A DNA stretch of 64,000 bases, from contig NC_035170.2 of the NCBI RefSeq assembly GCF_001659605.2, positions 4,960,001-5,024,000 of the forward strand, written 5' to 3'. This document shows, one piece after another, positions 33,608 to 43,977 of the stretch (positions within the stretch are counted from its first letter, which is position 1; each line of letters starts with the position of its first letter). The position numbers and the translations under genes are program-made. Origin of the DNA: Manihot esculenta. Its lineage: Eukaryota > Streptophyta > Magnoliopsida > Malpighiales > Euphorbiaceae. The notes beneath the pieces were generated by a model. It was not told the DNA's origin. It saw nothing but the letters and a program-made list of their open reading frames with translations, and did not search any database.

Positions 33608-33643
33608 AACATTCGGGGACGAATGTTCTTAAGGGGGGGAGAA
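33608..33643 (+). other. Dyad and polypurine tract, element 1
   Basis: AACATTCG (33608-33615) and CGAATGTT (33620-33627) form an inverted repeat. AAGGGGGGGAGAA at 33631-33643 is the polypurine tract and abuts the 3' LTR. Confidence 0.85.
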
Positions 33644-35872
33644 TGTAATACCCGGCTAGACTCCGGTATCGGAATTCCTACCGTCCGGTGGAATCTCGGA
33701 TGTCGGAAGCCTCTAGTAGGGTAGAATCATGTTTTCATAAAATGTTTTAAGGTATTTCATGGTTTTAAGTATAATGGAAATGAGTTTTTGCATGAAAACA
33801 ACCTTGAAGGAAAACTCAAGTTCGGCCGCCGAACCTCAAGTTCGGCCGCCGAACATGCATGCCTTCGGGAGCGCCTTTAGGCCCCCGAAAGCATAAGTGA
33901 GGAAAGTCCAGGTTCGGCCGCCGAACATGGCATGCATGCGGAGGCACGTTCGGCCCCCGAACGTGGCCTGGCCAGCCACTATAAAAGGGTCCCTTAGCCG
34001 AAAATGGGCGAGCTTTTTCCCCATTTCCGGCCAAGGTGAGTTCTCCGCCACCCCCTCACTGATTTTGAGTCTTTTCCTTCAGATCTTTCGAGTTTTTCAC
34101 TAGTTTTCATCTTGTTTTGAAGATTTCCGAGTTTTAAGCAAGTTTTGGAGCTTTGAGGTTCAAGAACCCAAAAATCTCCCACCTCCGAGTTTAGGACGTC
34201 TCTCTCTCGATCTTCAAGAGGTAAGAGCCGATCTTAAGCTCATTTCATGTTTAAAGTAAGTTTTATGCAAGATCTATGGGGTAGAATGCATGTTTAGCTC
34301 TTGGTTAGGTTTATGGGTTTTATTTGAGTTTTTGGACAATGTGAGTTGCTTGTGTGTTGTGGTTGGGGTTTTGATGGTTTGATGCCCCTAGGAACTTGTA
34401 TGTTTACTTGTGTATGATTGAGGAATGTTGTAGAATAGGTTTATGCATGTTTGGATGAGTTAGGAGGCATAAATGCATAGGGGAGCTGAGTTTCTGCCAT
34501 TCTGGGAGAAACCAGGTTCGGCAGCCGAAGGAACTTTCGGCCGCCGAACATGCTTGTGGAGGCAGCCTTCGGCTGCCGAAGCTTGCCCCCGAAAGGAGAC
34601 TTTCGCCTCTGTCTGGGAGTTTCGGCCGCCGAAGGTGCCGCCGAACCTGCCTGACTTTCGGCTCTGGAGGGACTTTCGGCCGCCGAACCTGCCGCCGAAA
34701 GTGCCCTGTCCAGCCCTTTCTTGCATGTTTTTCTATGATTATTCCATGATGTTTTAGGGGGTTTTTGGGGAATAGTTTAGAGTTATGTTCACGTATGTTT
34801 GGTCCCTCATTTGAGTCCACCTGTGTAGGTTCGGACCCGAGGAACTAAGGACCCCCGCAGTGAGTCTGTTGCCCCAGTGTCTGGTCAGAGCTATCCAGAG
34901 GTGAGTGGAATAAACCTTTACGTTTAAAGTAAATAAATTTCAAAGTTTTGAGCATTGTTCATGCATCATGAATGCCATGTGATGAATTAGGTTGCTTGCA
35001 TTAGAATTCACGAATATGTTGCATTGCACATTTTGATGTTGATGTGGATGAATGTTGAATGATCCATAGCCCTCGATCTATGATATGACGATATGATATG
35101 TACGGTACGGAAAGTAAGACCAGTGGGACCCATTCTACGTTCGCTGGCACTATGTAAGGGAAAGACCATGACCCATTCTACGTTCTGGCATAGTTGGACA
35201 CTGTTATGTTATGATATGTAAGGGAAAGACCAGGACCCATTCTACGTTCTGGCACAGTTGGACCATGTAGAGGGCTATTGGTGACAAGTTCATCCTTGAT
35301 GTAATTAGCTGTGATGTGATGCATTCCATGTTATCATATGTTTTAAATGTTTTATTATTCTGCTCACTGGGCTCTAGTAGCTCATCCCTCTCCCCTTTTC
35401 CCCAGGATTGCAGGTACAGGGTAGACCAGGAAGTTTACAAGAGTAATAAAGTCACGTGTATGTAATAGTTAGCGTGGACATGATAGATGTATTAATGTTA
35501 TGTAAAAGTACAGTTTCAGTCATGTAATGATATTGAGGATTAGATATTGTGCTTGACATTGTGTATGAGATATCCCTTTTATTACATGATCAAAAATATT
35601 TTATTATGTTCATGAAAGCCAACTCATCTTATGATGTATCGCCCATTGGGGCATTGATGAGATCCCACAGAGGGATCATGATTATGATTATGAGTATGTT
35701 CAGGTTGAGTTGGATGTATGAAAGAAAAGTTTTAAATTTTTATGTATGTTGTTGATCATGTATGGGATTATACAGGTTTACAGGTTTCATGTTAGGCTTG
35801 CTACGGGTCCCGGCGGCCTTATGCCGACCTGGATCCTAGCGCCGGTAGCGGTCCGATTTTCGGGTCGTTACA
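33644..35872 (+). repeat. Element 1, 3' LTR (2229 bp)
   Basis: TGTAATACCCGG to GTCGTTACA. The upstream palindrome block at 33831-33960 includes the 72-bp segment (33840-33911) lost from the 5' LTR. TATA box at 33979-33988, second palindrome cluster at 34513-34702, and three CCATTCTACG repeats at about 35127-35255, against two in the 5' LTR. Confidence 0.95.
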
Positions 35873-37045
35873 GTATAGCAGACAAGAATACCTTTGCAGC
35901 AATTATGAATTGTTGTCTTAATACTACTAAGACAATAATTTGATGGCATTTTAGAACCGTTATAAAGAAAATTTATTTTTTTACTATGTATAATAATATA
36001 ATTTAATAAAAAATATTTTTTATTCGCTGCGAAAAAATAATTAAACCATTACCTTAAACTTAGCAACGGATGACTCTGTATGCTAGAATTTTATTGAGTA
36101 GGTTTTATGGGGCTTAAACTTCCCTAATAGATTTATTAATTAGGTGATGGAATACACTAGAACTCCCTGGTATTCTGTGCTGGTTAACAGTAGTATTGAG
36201 GGATTTTTTTCTAGGAAAAAATGGTTTAAGACAGGGAATACTATGTCACCTCTCCTATTTGTGATTGCTATGAAATATTAGTTCAGGTATTTGATGGAGG
36301 ATCACTCTCTTCTTTTAAGTTCTATAAGAACGGTAAATGTGAGAATTTAAACCATCTATATTTTACGGATGATTTTTTTCTTGTTCAATTTTGGTGAGAT
36401 GGAATCTGAGTTTTTTTGGATGTTGTACTATAATATTTTCAAAATATGTCAGGCTTACATGTTAAAGAAGATAAAAAAACCTTATTTTCTTTGCTAATAT
36501 TAACGATGAGGTTAAAGCTCAAATTTTACAAATGTCAAGTTTTAGATAAGACAGTTTGCCTATTAAATACTTGGGATTGCCTCTTGTATCTACTACCATA
36601 AAAAAGTTCATTATCAGTAGTTGATGGACAAAATAATTGTAAGAATTCAATGTTGGACTACAAAGCACCTCTCATATGCAGGGAGAGCTCAACTAATTAA
36701 TGTTGTGTTGAGAAGTATGTATGTTTACTGGTGCAGTGTATTCTTTTTTACCTAAACTAGTTGTTAAAGAAATTGATAAGAGATGCAGGGCGTTCTTATG
36801 ATTGAGTATGACTGAGAATAAAAAGGGAGGAGTAGTTGCTTAAAAAATAAATAGTCTGTAAACCCAAAAAAGAGGGTGGAGTAGGAATAAAGGAACTTGA
36901 AACTTGGAATAAAGCGGCGGTAGGGAAGCTTATTTGGGAGTTGTTAACTTCCAAGAGCTCCTTGTGGGCTATATGGGTGAGTAGGAATAAGTTGAAATAA
37001 TTGAGTTTTTGGGGGATTACTAAACTTTTGGATGCAAGCTGAGTC

Positions 37046-37140
37046 TGGAGACATATTGTGAAGATAGCAATGTTTTGGAGACATATTGTGAAGATAACAA
37101 TGTTTTGGAGACATATTATAAAGATAGCAATGTTTTGGAG
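37046..37140 (+). repeat. Three tandem 30-bp repeats inside the LINE relic
   Basis: The unit GAGACATATTGTGAAGATA plus GCAATGTTTTG occurs three times in a row with small changes. It is in frame with itself and may reflect replication slippage after the LINE died. Confidence 0.85.
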
Positions 37141-37683
37141 CAGTTTTATGATTACAAACTGGGAAGGGGTAACATATCTTTTTGGTTTGACCCTTGGTTA
37201 AACGGTACTAGTATTTCTGATAAATTTCCTTACTTGAATTTTGAGAATGCAGATGTGCCTAAACATGGGAGGTTTAATGACTTATGGAGGCAAGGAGATT
37301 GGAGGCTACATGATCCTAGTGACATGGTTACTGTGGCAGTTTGAGAGAGGAGCTACAGGGTTGTTGATAGCTATGATGATTCCATTTCATGAAAGCTAAC
37401 TCCCTCAAATAAATTTTCTATGGCTAGTGGTTAGAAGGCAATAAGGGAGCCAAATAATAAGGTAAGCTAGTATCAGTTGATTTGGGGTAGGTTTATTGTG
37501 CCGAGGTATAGTTTTATTGCATAATTAGTTTTGATGAATAAGTTAGTTGTTAAAACTAGATTGATGAGATGGAGAGTTATTAACAAGTCTATTTGCCAGC
37601 TATGCTTAAATGGTGTTGAAATAGTTAAACATATTTTCTTTGATTGTTCTTTCTCTTAGAAGGTGTGGACCATTTTTCACAAA

Positions 37684-37891
37684 AATGTAATGTGAACAGA
37701 TCTATTCTGCGATGGAGGAGGGAGATAAGTTGGTTTGTGAGGAGAACTAAAAGGAGAAGTGGGCTGGTTGTTTGCAAGAGAATGAAAAAATGTAATGTGA
37801 ATGGATCTATTATGCGATGGAGGGGGGAGATAAGTTGGTTTGTGAGGAGAACTAAAAGGAGGAGTGGGCTGGTTGTTTGCAGGAGAATGAC
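37684..37891 (+). repeat. Tandem duplication of about 104 bp inside the LINE relic
   Basis: A block beginning AAAATGTAATGTGAACAGATC recurs about 104 bp later with roughly 5-7 differences. Both copies contain GGGAGATAAGTTGGTTTGTG and GTGGGCTGGTTGTTTGCA. Confidence 0.85.
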
Positions 37892-38172
37892 TTTCAATGC
37901 GGCAGTTTATTTCATTTGGATAGAAAGTAATGCTGCTATTTTTAAGTAATAACCCCATATGTAAATAAAGTTATACAAAAAATTCTTTTTACTGTTAAAC
38001 TGAGATTAGGTGATACATATAGGTCTATTAACTAGTGGTATAGAGTATCTGAGTTGAATTTTGCCTAATGTGTCGCTTTATATAGAGAATATTTTGAGGA
38101 GGTATTGCTTTTAGATAGTTATATCTTATTTTACTTTAGTTTGCAATAAAATATCTTGTTTACCAAAAAAAT

Positions 38173-38548
38173 TTAGTAACGAAAGCAGATGTAATAATTC
38201 TCAAACTGTTGCTACTGATCTTTGACTACAGTTAAAGTATATACGATAACAAATTAGGGTCGTAGCCTTAAATATGTTTTTGTGGTAATGTGATTTTGAG
38301 AAAATTTAGAAGCATTATAATTTTTTAAAAATATATTGTATCCCCTTCATTTTTCTTTCTTAATTATTCACTTTTCCTAGTGATAAATAAATAGAAAGTT
38401 ATTAAAATTAAAGGAATTGAGTGAGATACAGAATAATTTAGTTAAATTAAATGGCATATTCATTACCATTTAGATAATTTAATTATTTTTATAATTACTG
38501 TGCAAAAATATTTTAAAAACATATAAAATTAGAGAAAAGGAATATGTT
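38173..38548. other. AT-rich intergenic DNA
   Basis: No gene or clear repeat is visible. Confidence 0.5.
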
Positions 38549-38573
38549 AATATTATTATTATTATTATTATTA
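38549..38573. repeat. (ATT)n microsatellite
   Basis: About eight ATT units lie downstream of small peptide gene copy 2. Confidence 0.9.
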
Positions 38574-38932
38574 GGCAAAAAGTCTCTTTAAACTCTTATA
38601 AAATAGTCAAATGTTCACTTAAGTCCTGATCAAATTTTTTTTATTCATCAACATCCTCCAAAATTTAAAAACAGTAACTCCAACTATAGTAGTCAGAGGC
38701 CATGCTAACATACTGAAGATCACAGGAGTAATCACAACGGCCACAAAGGAAACCAGAGGCTCTAATTAAAAACAAAAAGACTTCCAAATTCCAAATACAT
38801 AAAACTATGTACTACAATCCCAGAACAGAAAAAAAGATACTCCACCTTCCATATATGATCCAGAGAGAATGACAAAGAAAAGAAGCTAATTATACAAAGA
38901 GCAAAGGCATATTAAAGCCTACCAATGATAAG

Positions 38933-39082
38933 TCAGAGGAGAGTATGAACATCCAGCAGAGAAAAACCCAGGTTTGATAGAGGTTCCTGATATGTTAATA
39001 CATGGAATGATAACAGCTGAGGTCCAGTGAGAAGATGAAAAGAAGATTGGAGGAAGAAGATGAGGGTGGTAATGGGAGCCAT
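38933..39082 (-). CDS. Putative secreted small peptide, copy 2 (49 aa)
   Basis: A 49-residue single-exon frame begins MAPITTLIFFLQSSFHLLTG and ends LLDVHTLL. It aligns without gaps to copy 1 (6671-6823) through the signal-like region and the SFHVLTYQEP / AFHISTFQEP segment. Conservation is at protein level while the flanks diverge, which suggests selection and not a recent DNA duplication. A TA-rich stretch lies about 40-55 bp upstream. I do not recognise the family. Confidence 0.6.
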   Translation of the reverse strand: MAPITTLIFFLQSSFHLLTGPQLLSFHVLTYQEPLSNLGFSLLDVHTLL

Positions 39083-39117
39083 TCATATAATATTGTCCCC
39101 TTGAAGAACTTCATTAA

Positions 39118-39136
39118 CATATATATATATATATAT
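39118..39136. repeat. (TA)n tract upstream of peptide gene copy 2
   Basis: About nine TA units in the likely core-promoter position of the minus-strand gene starting at 39082. It may serve as, or have replaced, a TATA box. Confidence 0.6.
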
Positions 39137-39264
39137 GACATATACAACTTTTCCCTTCTTTTAACCTATAATCTCATATCATAAGCTCATTTTTATTACA
39201 ACCTTTTAGTTCGGTTATAACCAAATAACTTAACCAATTTGATAAAATTCGGTTATTTTAATTA

Positions 39265-39691
39265 GGTGCGCAGTTTAAAATTGAAAAATTTAACCGAATC
39301 GAATTAATGATTTTTTATTTATTTCGGTTGGATTTAATTTTTAATTTCAAAAATTTCAGTTATTTCGGTTCGGTTTAGTTTTGATAAGAAAAAAATTAAA
39401 AAAATCGAATCGAACTGATTAGTGATAATAATATGCTATTTTTAATAATATAGAGAAATTAGATAGATTAAAATATTTTAATTAAATTTTAAAATATTCA
39501 AAATAAATTGTAAAAAATAAAAATAAAATTATTAAAAATTGAAACTGATCAAATGAAACTGAATCAAATCGAATCAGACCGATTCAGTTTGTAATTAAAA
39601 TCAATTCGATTCGATTTTTATAAATATTAAAATTTTGATTTATTCAATTCAATTCGGTTTGATTTTAAACCGAACTGACCGAATACTCACC
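39265..39691. mobile_element. MITE with GGTGAGYATTCGGT ends, copy 1
   Basis: The left end GGTGCGCAGTTTAAAATTG and right end CCGAATACTCACC form inverted termini. The interior is rich in ATCGAATCGAA/TTCGGTT motifs. It matches 40805-41242 in length and ends. The family is a common AT-rich plant MITE type, but the superfamily is uncertain. Confidence 0.55.
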
Positions 39692-40804
39692 CTTATGTTA
39701 AATTTAGTTAGATTTTAGCTGTTAATGTGATTTAAAAAAAAAAGTTGATTTCAATTATTAATTCATTTATTTTTGATTTGGTAATTCAAATAACTGAATT
39801 TTTACTAATGATTATAACTTTCTTAATAATATTAAAACTGTAATTATTATTTATATTTATGAATAAAAATTATTATTATATAGTTTCTATTTAATTATAT
39901 AAACTATATTTTTTATTTTATTCAATTAATTTATTATATCCCATAATTAACTAAATATTTTAGTATCTCGATTAGATTTATTTTTTTTAATTTTAATTTT
40001 AATTTGATTAATATTTTAAAAATTAATGAAAATTTCAGTTAATTGAAAGTTGGATTTAGTTAACCAAATGTTCACCTGCTATTGTGTGTGTACATATATA
40101 ATTTATTTTCAATAGCTTCAATTGGATTTGAATGTGATATTTTAAAGTAATTATTTTAATTATAATTCTTTTTAAAATGAAAAATTTTTAAATTAAAAAG
40201 GTAATTATTTTATTACAAATCATAGAATTATTAAAAGCAATCAATTGAATTTTATGAAATTTTTAATTTCAAATCAGTGATAATAAATCAAATATCATTA
40301 ATTATATAAACTTAGCAGTTGATTCCCTTATTGATTTTTTTTTTTTCTTATGTATGAGATTTTTAGCAGACAGAAATGGATGGGTTGTTGCTTGATTGGG
40401 CTCTTTGATAATTCTTGCAAGAGAAAGCAATACATGATAAAGAAAGATGGAGACAGAGTGGACCATCTCATATGATCTCTCTTTCCTTAGAAGCAACTCC
40501 CACTATTAATTGAATTAATTATTGCACGTTTTGGGAAAAAAATCTATCTTTTGATTTTTTCTATTAAGTTTTTATTTATCTTTTTCTTTTTAATTTTAAT
40601 TTAAAATATTAACAAAATCAAGGTATGTTTATGGTTATTTTATTTTAAATAAAGTAGCCATTACTTTATTAGGTAAATTAATTATATTTCATAAAAATTT
40701 ATATTTTTAAAAAATATTTTGTAAAATAATATTAATTTTTTTATTCAACCATATTCTAAATTCGCTTAACACATTTAGAAATTTGATTTCGTCTTTTTCA
40801 TTTA
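39692..40804. other. AT-rich intergenic DNA
   Basis: No supported gene. The frame near 40302-40496 is low-complexity and lacks any motif. Confidence 0.5.
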
Positions 40805-41242
40805 GGTGAGCATTCAGTCGGTTTAATTTAAAATTGAATCGAATCGAATAAATTAAAAATCAAAATTTTAGTATTTATAAAAACTGAACCGAACTGATTT
40901 GATCAGAAATTAAATTTAATCAAATCAGTTTGATTTGATTCGATTTGATCAATTTGAATTTTTAATAAATTTTTTATTTTTTAATCTTTATTTTTAGTAT
41001 TTTAAATTTTAATTAAAATATTTTAACTTTTAATTTAATTTCTTTAAATTATTAAAAATTATATACTATTATCACTAATTGGTTCGATTCGATTTTTTTA
41101 TTTTTTATATTAAAATCATACCGAAATAACTGCAAATTTTGAAATTAAAAACTGAGTCGAACTAAAAATAAATAAAAAATGAATTGAATTTTTAAATTAA
41201 TTCGATTTGATCAATTTTTTCAATTTAAACCGAATACTCATC
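40805..41242. mobile_element. MITE with GGTGAGYATTCGGT ends, copy 2
   Basis: Starts GGTGAGCATTCAGTCGGTTT and ends AAACCGAATACTCATC. Same family as 39265-39691; about 438 bp. It ends about 50 bp before element 4. Confidence 0.55.
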
Positions 41243-41293
41243 ACTCATATTTAAAATATATGAAAAAAAATTTATTAAAGGGATTAAACTTTA

Positions 41294-41787
41294 TGATGAT
41301 CTGAGATCCAATAGAATAGGGTTTTTCAAGGGTTTTGTGTTACAGAATAAGGCTTAAAACTTTCTGAGGAGGGGACTCCTCTTTTATACATTGTCTTGCT
41401 TGCTGGTGACGTGTAAAGGTCTCTCCAGGATTGGGCCACGCGTCTCTGCCATACAGATTCGGGTGTATTAGGGTATCAGCTGCCTGTTACATGCGTAACG
41501 GTCTCTGATTCTCCTCATGCGTACGTTCGAGCGGATCTGCCAGGCTGTCTGGTGAGTACTGTTCTGGACCCCGGGCTGGGCCGAGAGTTGGGCTGGACGC
41601 TGGGCCTGAGAGGGGTCTGCTGGTCAGGGATCAGGCTGGACTGAGTGAGGAAGCTTGGTCGAGCCCGGCCCGGAAGCTGGAATGAGCCAGGCTTGTTGGG
41701 GGGTATCAAGTACGTGGGCCTCTGTGTCATGGGCCTTTGGCTGTGGTCAAGCCCCTGTTCTGGGGTGAAGAAATCCAGCGGTCATCA
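41294..41787 (-). repeat. Element 4, 3' LTR (494 bp)
   Basis: Identical to 53801-54294 except one T/C difference near 41468. TATA box TGTATAAAAG on the minus strand at 41391-41400. Confidence 0.96.
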
Positions 41788-41806
41788 ATTGCCCCTTCAC
41801 CTTCTC
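41788..41806 (-). other. Polypurine tract, element 4
   Basis: GAAGGTGAAGGGGCAAT on the minus strand abuts the 3' LTR. A near copy (GAAGGTAAAGGGGCAAAA) lies internally at about 43733-43752. Confidence 0.75.
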
Positions 41807-43080
41807 GGGAGTTATTGCTCCAACTGCCGAGGGGGTGAATATCAAGAACCATCATGGCCGCGCCTGTTCGTGTCCAGGTGTCTTTATAATACTCTTGCAT
41901 TTTTTTATCTTTGCGCAGTTTCTGAATCCTATCTGCTCTTTCCTCTTTCGGACTTTTCTTTATTCTCCGCGTTCTCGGTTATTTTTGCTTTCCTGTCATT
42001 GTTATCTGGACATGTCTTTTCTTTCCTTTCTCATGAATATCTTTGAAGGATTCTGACAGCATTAATTGAGAATTCGGCTCTACCTTGTCCTGCAAAACAT
42101 AAACTTTTGGATATATATATTAACCTCACCTCTTTACCATTCCCAGGCACTTTGTTGGAACAGAGAGATTTTCTTGTTTTATCTGTGAAGGATCCATTTG
42201 GTGCCTTCTTCAAGCGGGCGAAGGCGAGCTTGATATTACATTGCTGTGTTGCCCCAGGAATTTGTTTTAATCTTACTTTTATCATCTCGACGGAAAATTG
42301 TGCTAACTTATCTCTGTTTTGGGACTCTTTCGTAGTACCTGAGACGAAGATGAGTCAATTCAAAATTTCAGAGGAGTGGATGTTACCTCTAAGGAGTTTG
42401 AATGTTGCTTTGGGGATCCGTCTGGTAGGGCGGTTGATGGGTGGGACCATTCGGCAAGTTGCTGAAATTATTTTGCCCAGATCTTCTGGCCGACCTCCCC
42501 CGTTGCTGCCTTCTTTGGATATAAATGGAAGGGGCTCAAGTGCTCGGCTTGTTGTTTTCTTTGATGTGAAGCACCAGTATTATTAGTCTCTTTGATGTGA
42601 AGTACCAGTATTACGCGAGACTGAGATCTGCTACACTCAGTCAAGCTTCTGCTGGTACCTTCACACGTTAGCCCGGCGATCCTCCTGAGGTCGTAATCTG
42701 AAGCCCGTGTTTTTTTATGCGTGATATACACACAGCATATGACATGTGAGTTTGTCACCCGTATCACACTTGGGCAACCGAATGCCGACCTACAGAGGAT
42801 CCATGGGAAACGCTTATGAGGATTAACTTCTTGGCTTTCTGCAGCTCTTTCTGCCAAACTCACATATCGAGCTGCGAGAGTTTCTCCGAACCGAAGGCCG
42901 AAGTAGTAGGATAGGTGATAACGATGTAATTGTTGATGACGATGCATGTGGCTATGTAAATCCTTTAAGGATAGTCTTTCGTCCCGTAGTGTAGGCCTTT
43001 GTAACGTGCTGTAATGTGCTTTTCTTTTAATGAAGTTCTCGTTTTCGTTCATACTTGAGTTGTTCTTTCTCTACCATGGA
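41788..43080 (+). pseudogene. Decayed or truncated second copy of the antisense cassette
   Basis: Its first ~75 bp (from TTGCCCCTTCACCTTCTC) match the region just upstream of the intact antisense gene (from about 43733). Its last ~100 bp (GTAAATCCTTTAAGGATAGTC, then TTTTAATGAAG) resemble the 3' end and polyadenylation region of that gene near 46871-46950. The middle holds a frame at 42107-42586 with no recognisable domain and a small 31-bp direct repeat near 42560-42617. I infer an internal duplication followed by loss of most of the coding part. Confidence 0.4.
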
Positions 43081-43099
43081 TGGAGTACTGAAACTGCTT

Positions 43100-43440
43100 T
43101 TCTTCGTAGCTTTAACTGAAATTTGTTTTTTCCGAGCTGAACTAACTGTACTCGTGAGCCGGACTTCGGACCCATTTAGCCAACTGGGCTTTCATATTTC
43201 CAAACTGGGTTGTCTGACCGATCTATGAGCTCGGTCTCTACTTAGATGAATTGAGCTTTGAGTCTCCTTCATCCGGGCTCTCAGGTGCGTTGTCCGAGCT
43301 AGACTAGCCGACCTGAGAGCTTTGTCTTTCGCTTAGTGAAATGAGCTCTGGGTTAGCTGGCCGGGCTCTCAGGTCATGTTGTCCGAGCTGGACTATTCCG
43401 ACCTATGAGCTCGGCTTCTGATAAGTCGAACTCTAAGCTC
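43100..43440. repeat. Imperfect GAGCTCGG-rich repeats in element 4
   Basis: About three degenerate units of roughly 110 bp contain GGGCTCTCAGGT, TTGTCCGAGCTGGACT and CCGACCTATGAGCTCGG. Similar GAGCTCGG motifs recur at 47250-47355, beyond the antisense gene. Confidence 0.6.
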
Positions 43441-43977
43441 TTAGCTCAGTATAGATCCGAGGTACCCTTGTTTTAACAAGTCAAATCTTATATATTCTAT
43501 GTGATGAGTAGGTCTAACCTTTATCATGCTTTCATCTGCTTGCATCTTTGAGTTTTTCTTTCCATTTCCTTGATACTTGCCATGGATGTGGTGAAGTGAT
43601 GAATCTTGTGGGTTACGTTGTCTTGGCTGGAGATCAGGTCTGAACAAGTTGGGCTTGCCTGGGCCTTTAAGTGATGGGCTATCATTGTGGACCTGGCCCT
43701 TGATAGATGTAGACAAGCCCAGCGATCATCCTTTTGCCCCTTTACCTTCTCTCCGGTTATTACTTAACCGTTGAGAGGGTAAACTTCGAGAGCAATTAAT
43801 GATCGCGCCGCTCCAAGAAAAAACTGTTCAGATCAACGTTCCGTCTCATCATTGCCTTTCATTTCGAATTCCTTCTGTCTTCCGAAGAAATTAGCTCTCT
43901 TCTGCTCTCTGGCTTCCTGCGACTCCTTTTGCGTTTTTCACCTTATTGTGTTCTCAGGTACGCTCCCTTGTTCTTCA

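Larger units (their letters stand above)
8828..35872 (+). mobile_element. Element 1: chromodomain Ty3/gypsy retrotransposon, host of the nest
   Basis: The element begins TGTAATACCCGG and ends GGGTCGTTACA, flanked by a perfect 5-bp target-site duplication GTATA at 8823-8827 and 35873-35877. Its 5' LTR is split by element 2. Without the insertion the element is about 9.7 kb. It has a tRNA-iMet-type primer-binding site, gag, protease, RT, RNase H, integrase and a C-terminal chromodomain, then a polypurine tract. The long LTRs, domain order and chromodomain fit the Tekay/Del group of plant chromoviruses (lineage by inference). A single 1-bp insertion in RT disrupts the otherwise open gag-pol. By eye the LTRs differ at about 17 positions plus indels of 72, 64 and 3 bp, so it is older than the elements nested in it. 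Confidence 0.95.
36060..38172 (+). mobile_element. Decayed non-LTR retrotransposon (LINE, L1-like)
   Basis: Conceptual translation in shifting frames gives pieces of a plant L1-type RT: SIEGFF, then MSPLLFVIAMKY, then LYFTDDFFLVQ for the F-x-DD catalytic motif, then PIKYLGLPLVS. A zinc-finger RVT-like region follows (CQLCLNGVEIVKHIFFDC). Many stops and shifts show that it is long dead. The 3' end, AATATCTTGTTTACCAAAAAA, is typical of plant LINE tails. The 5' end is truncated and its boundary is approximate. It contains two internal tandem duplications (37055-37140 and about 37684-37890). Confidence 0.8.

Noticed and set aside
42468..43052. 194-codon minus-strand frame in element 4
   Set aside because: No recognisable domain, lies in non-coding sequence between the antisense cassettes, and no similarity to known Tat proteins.
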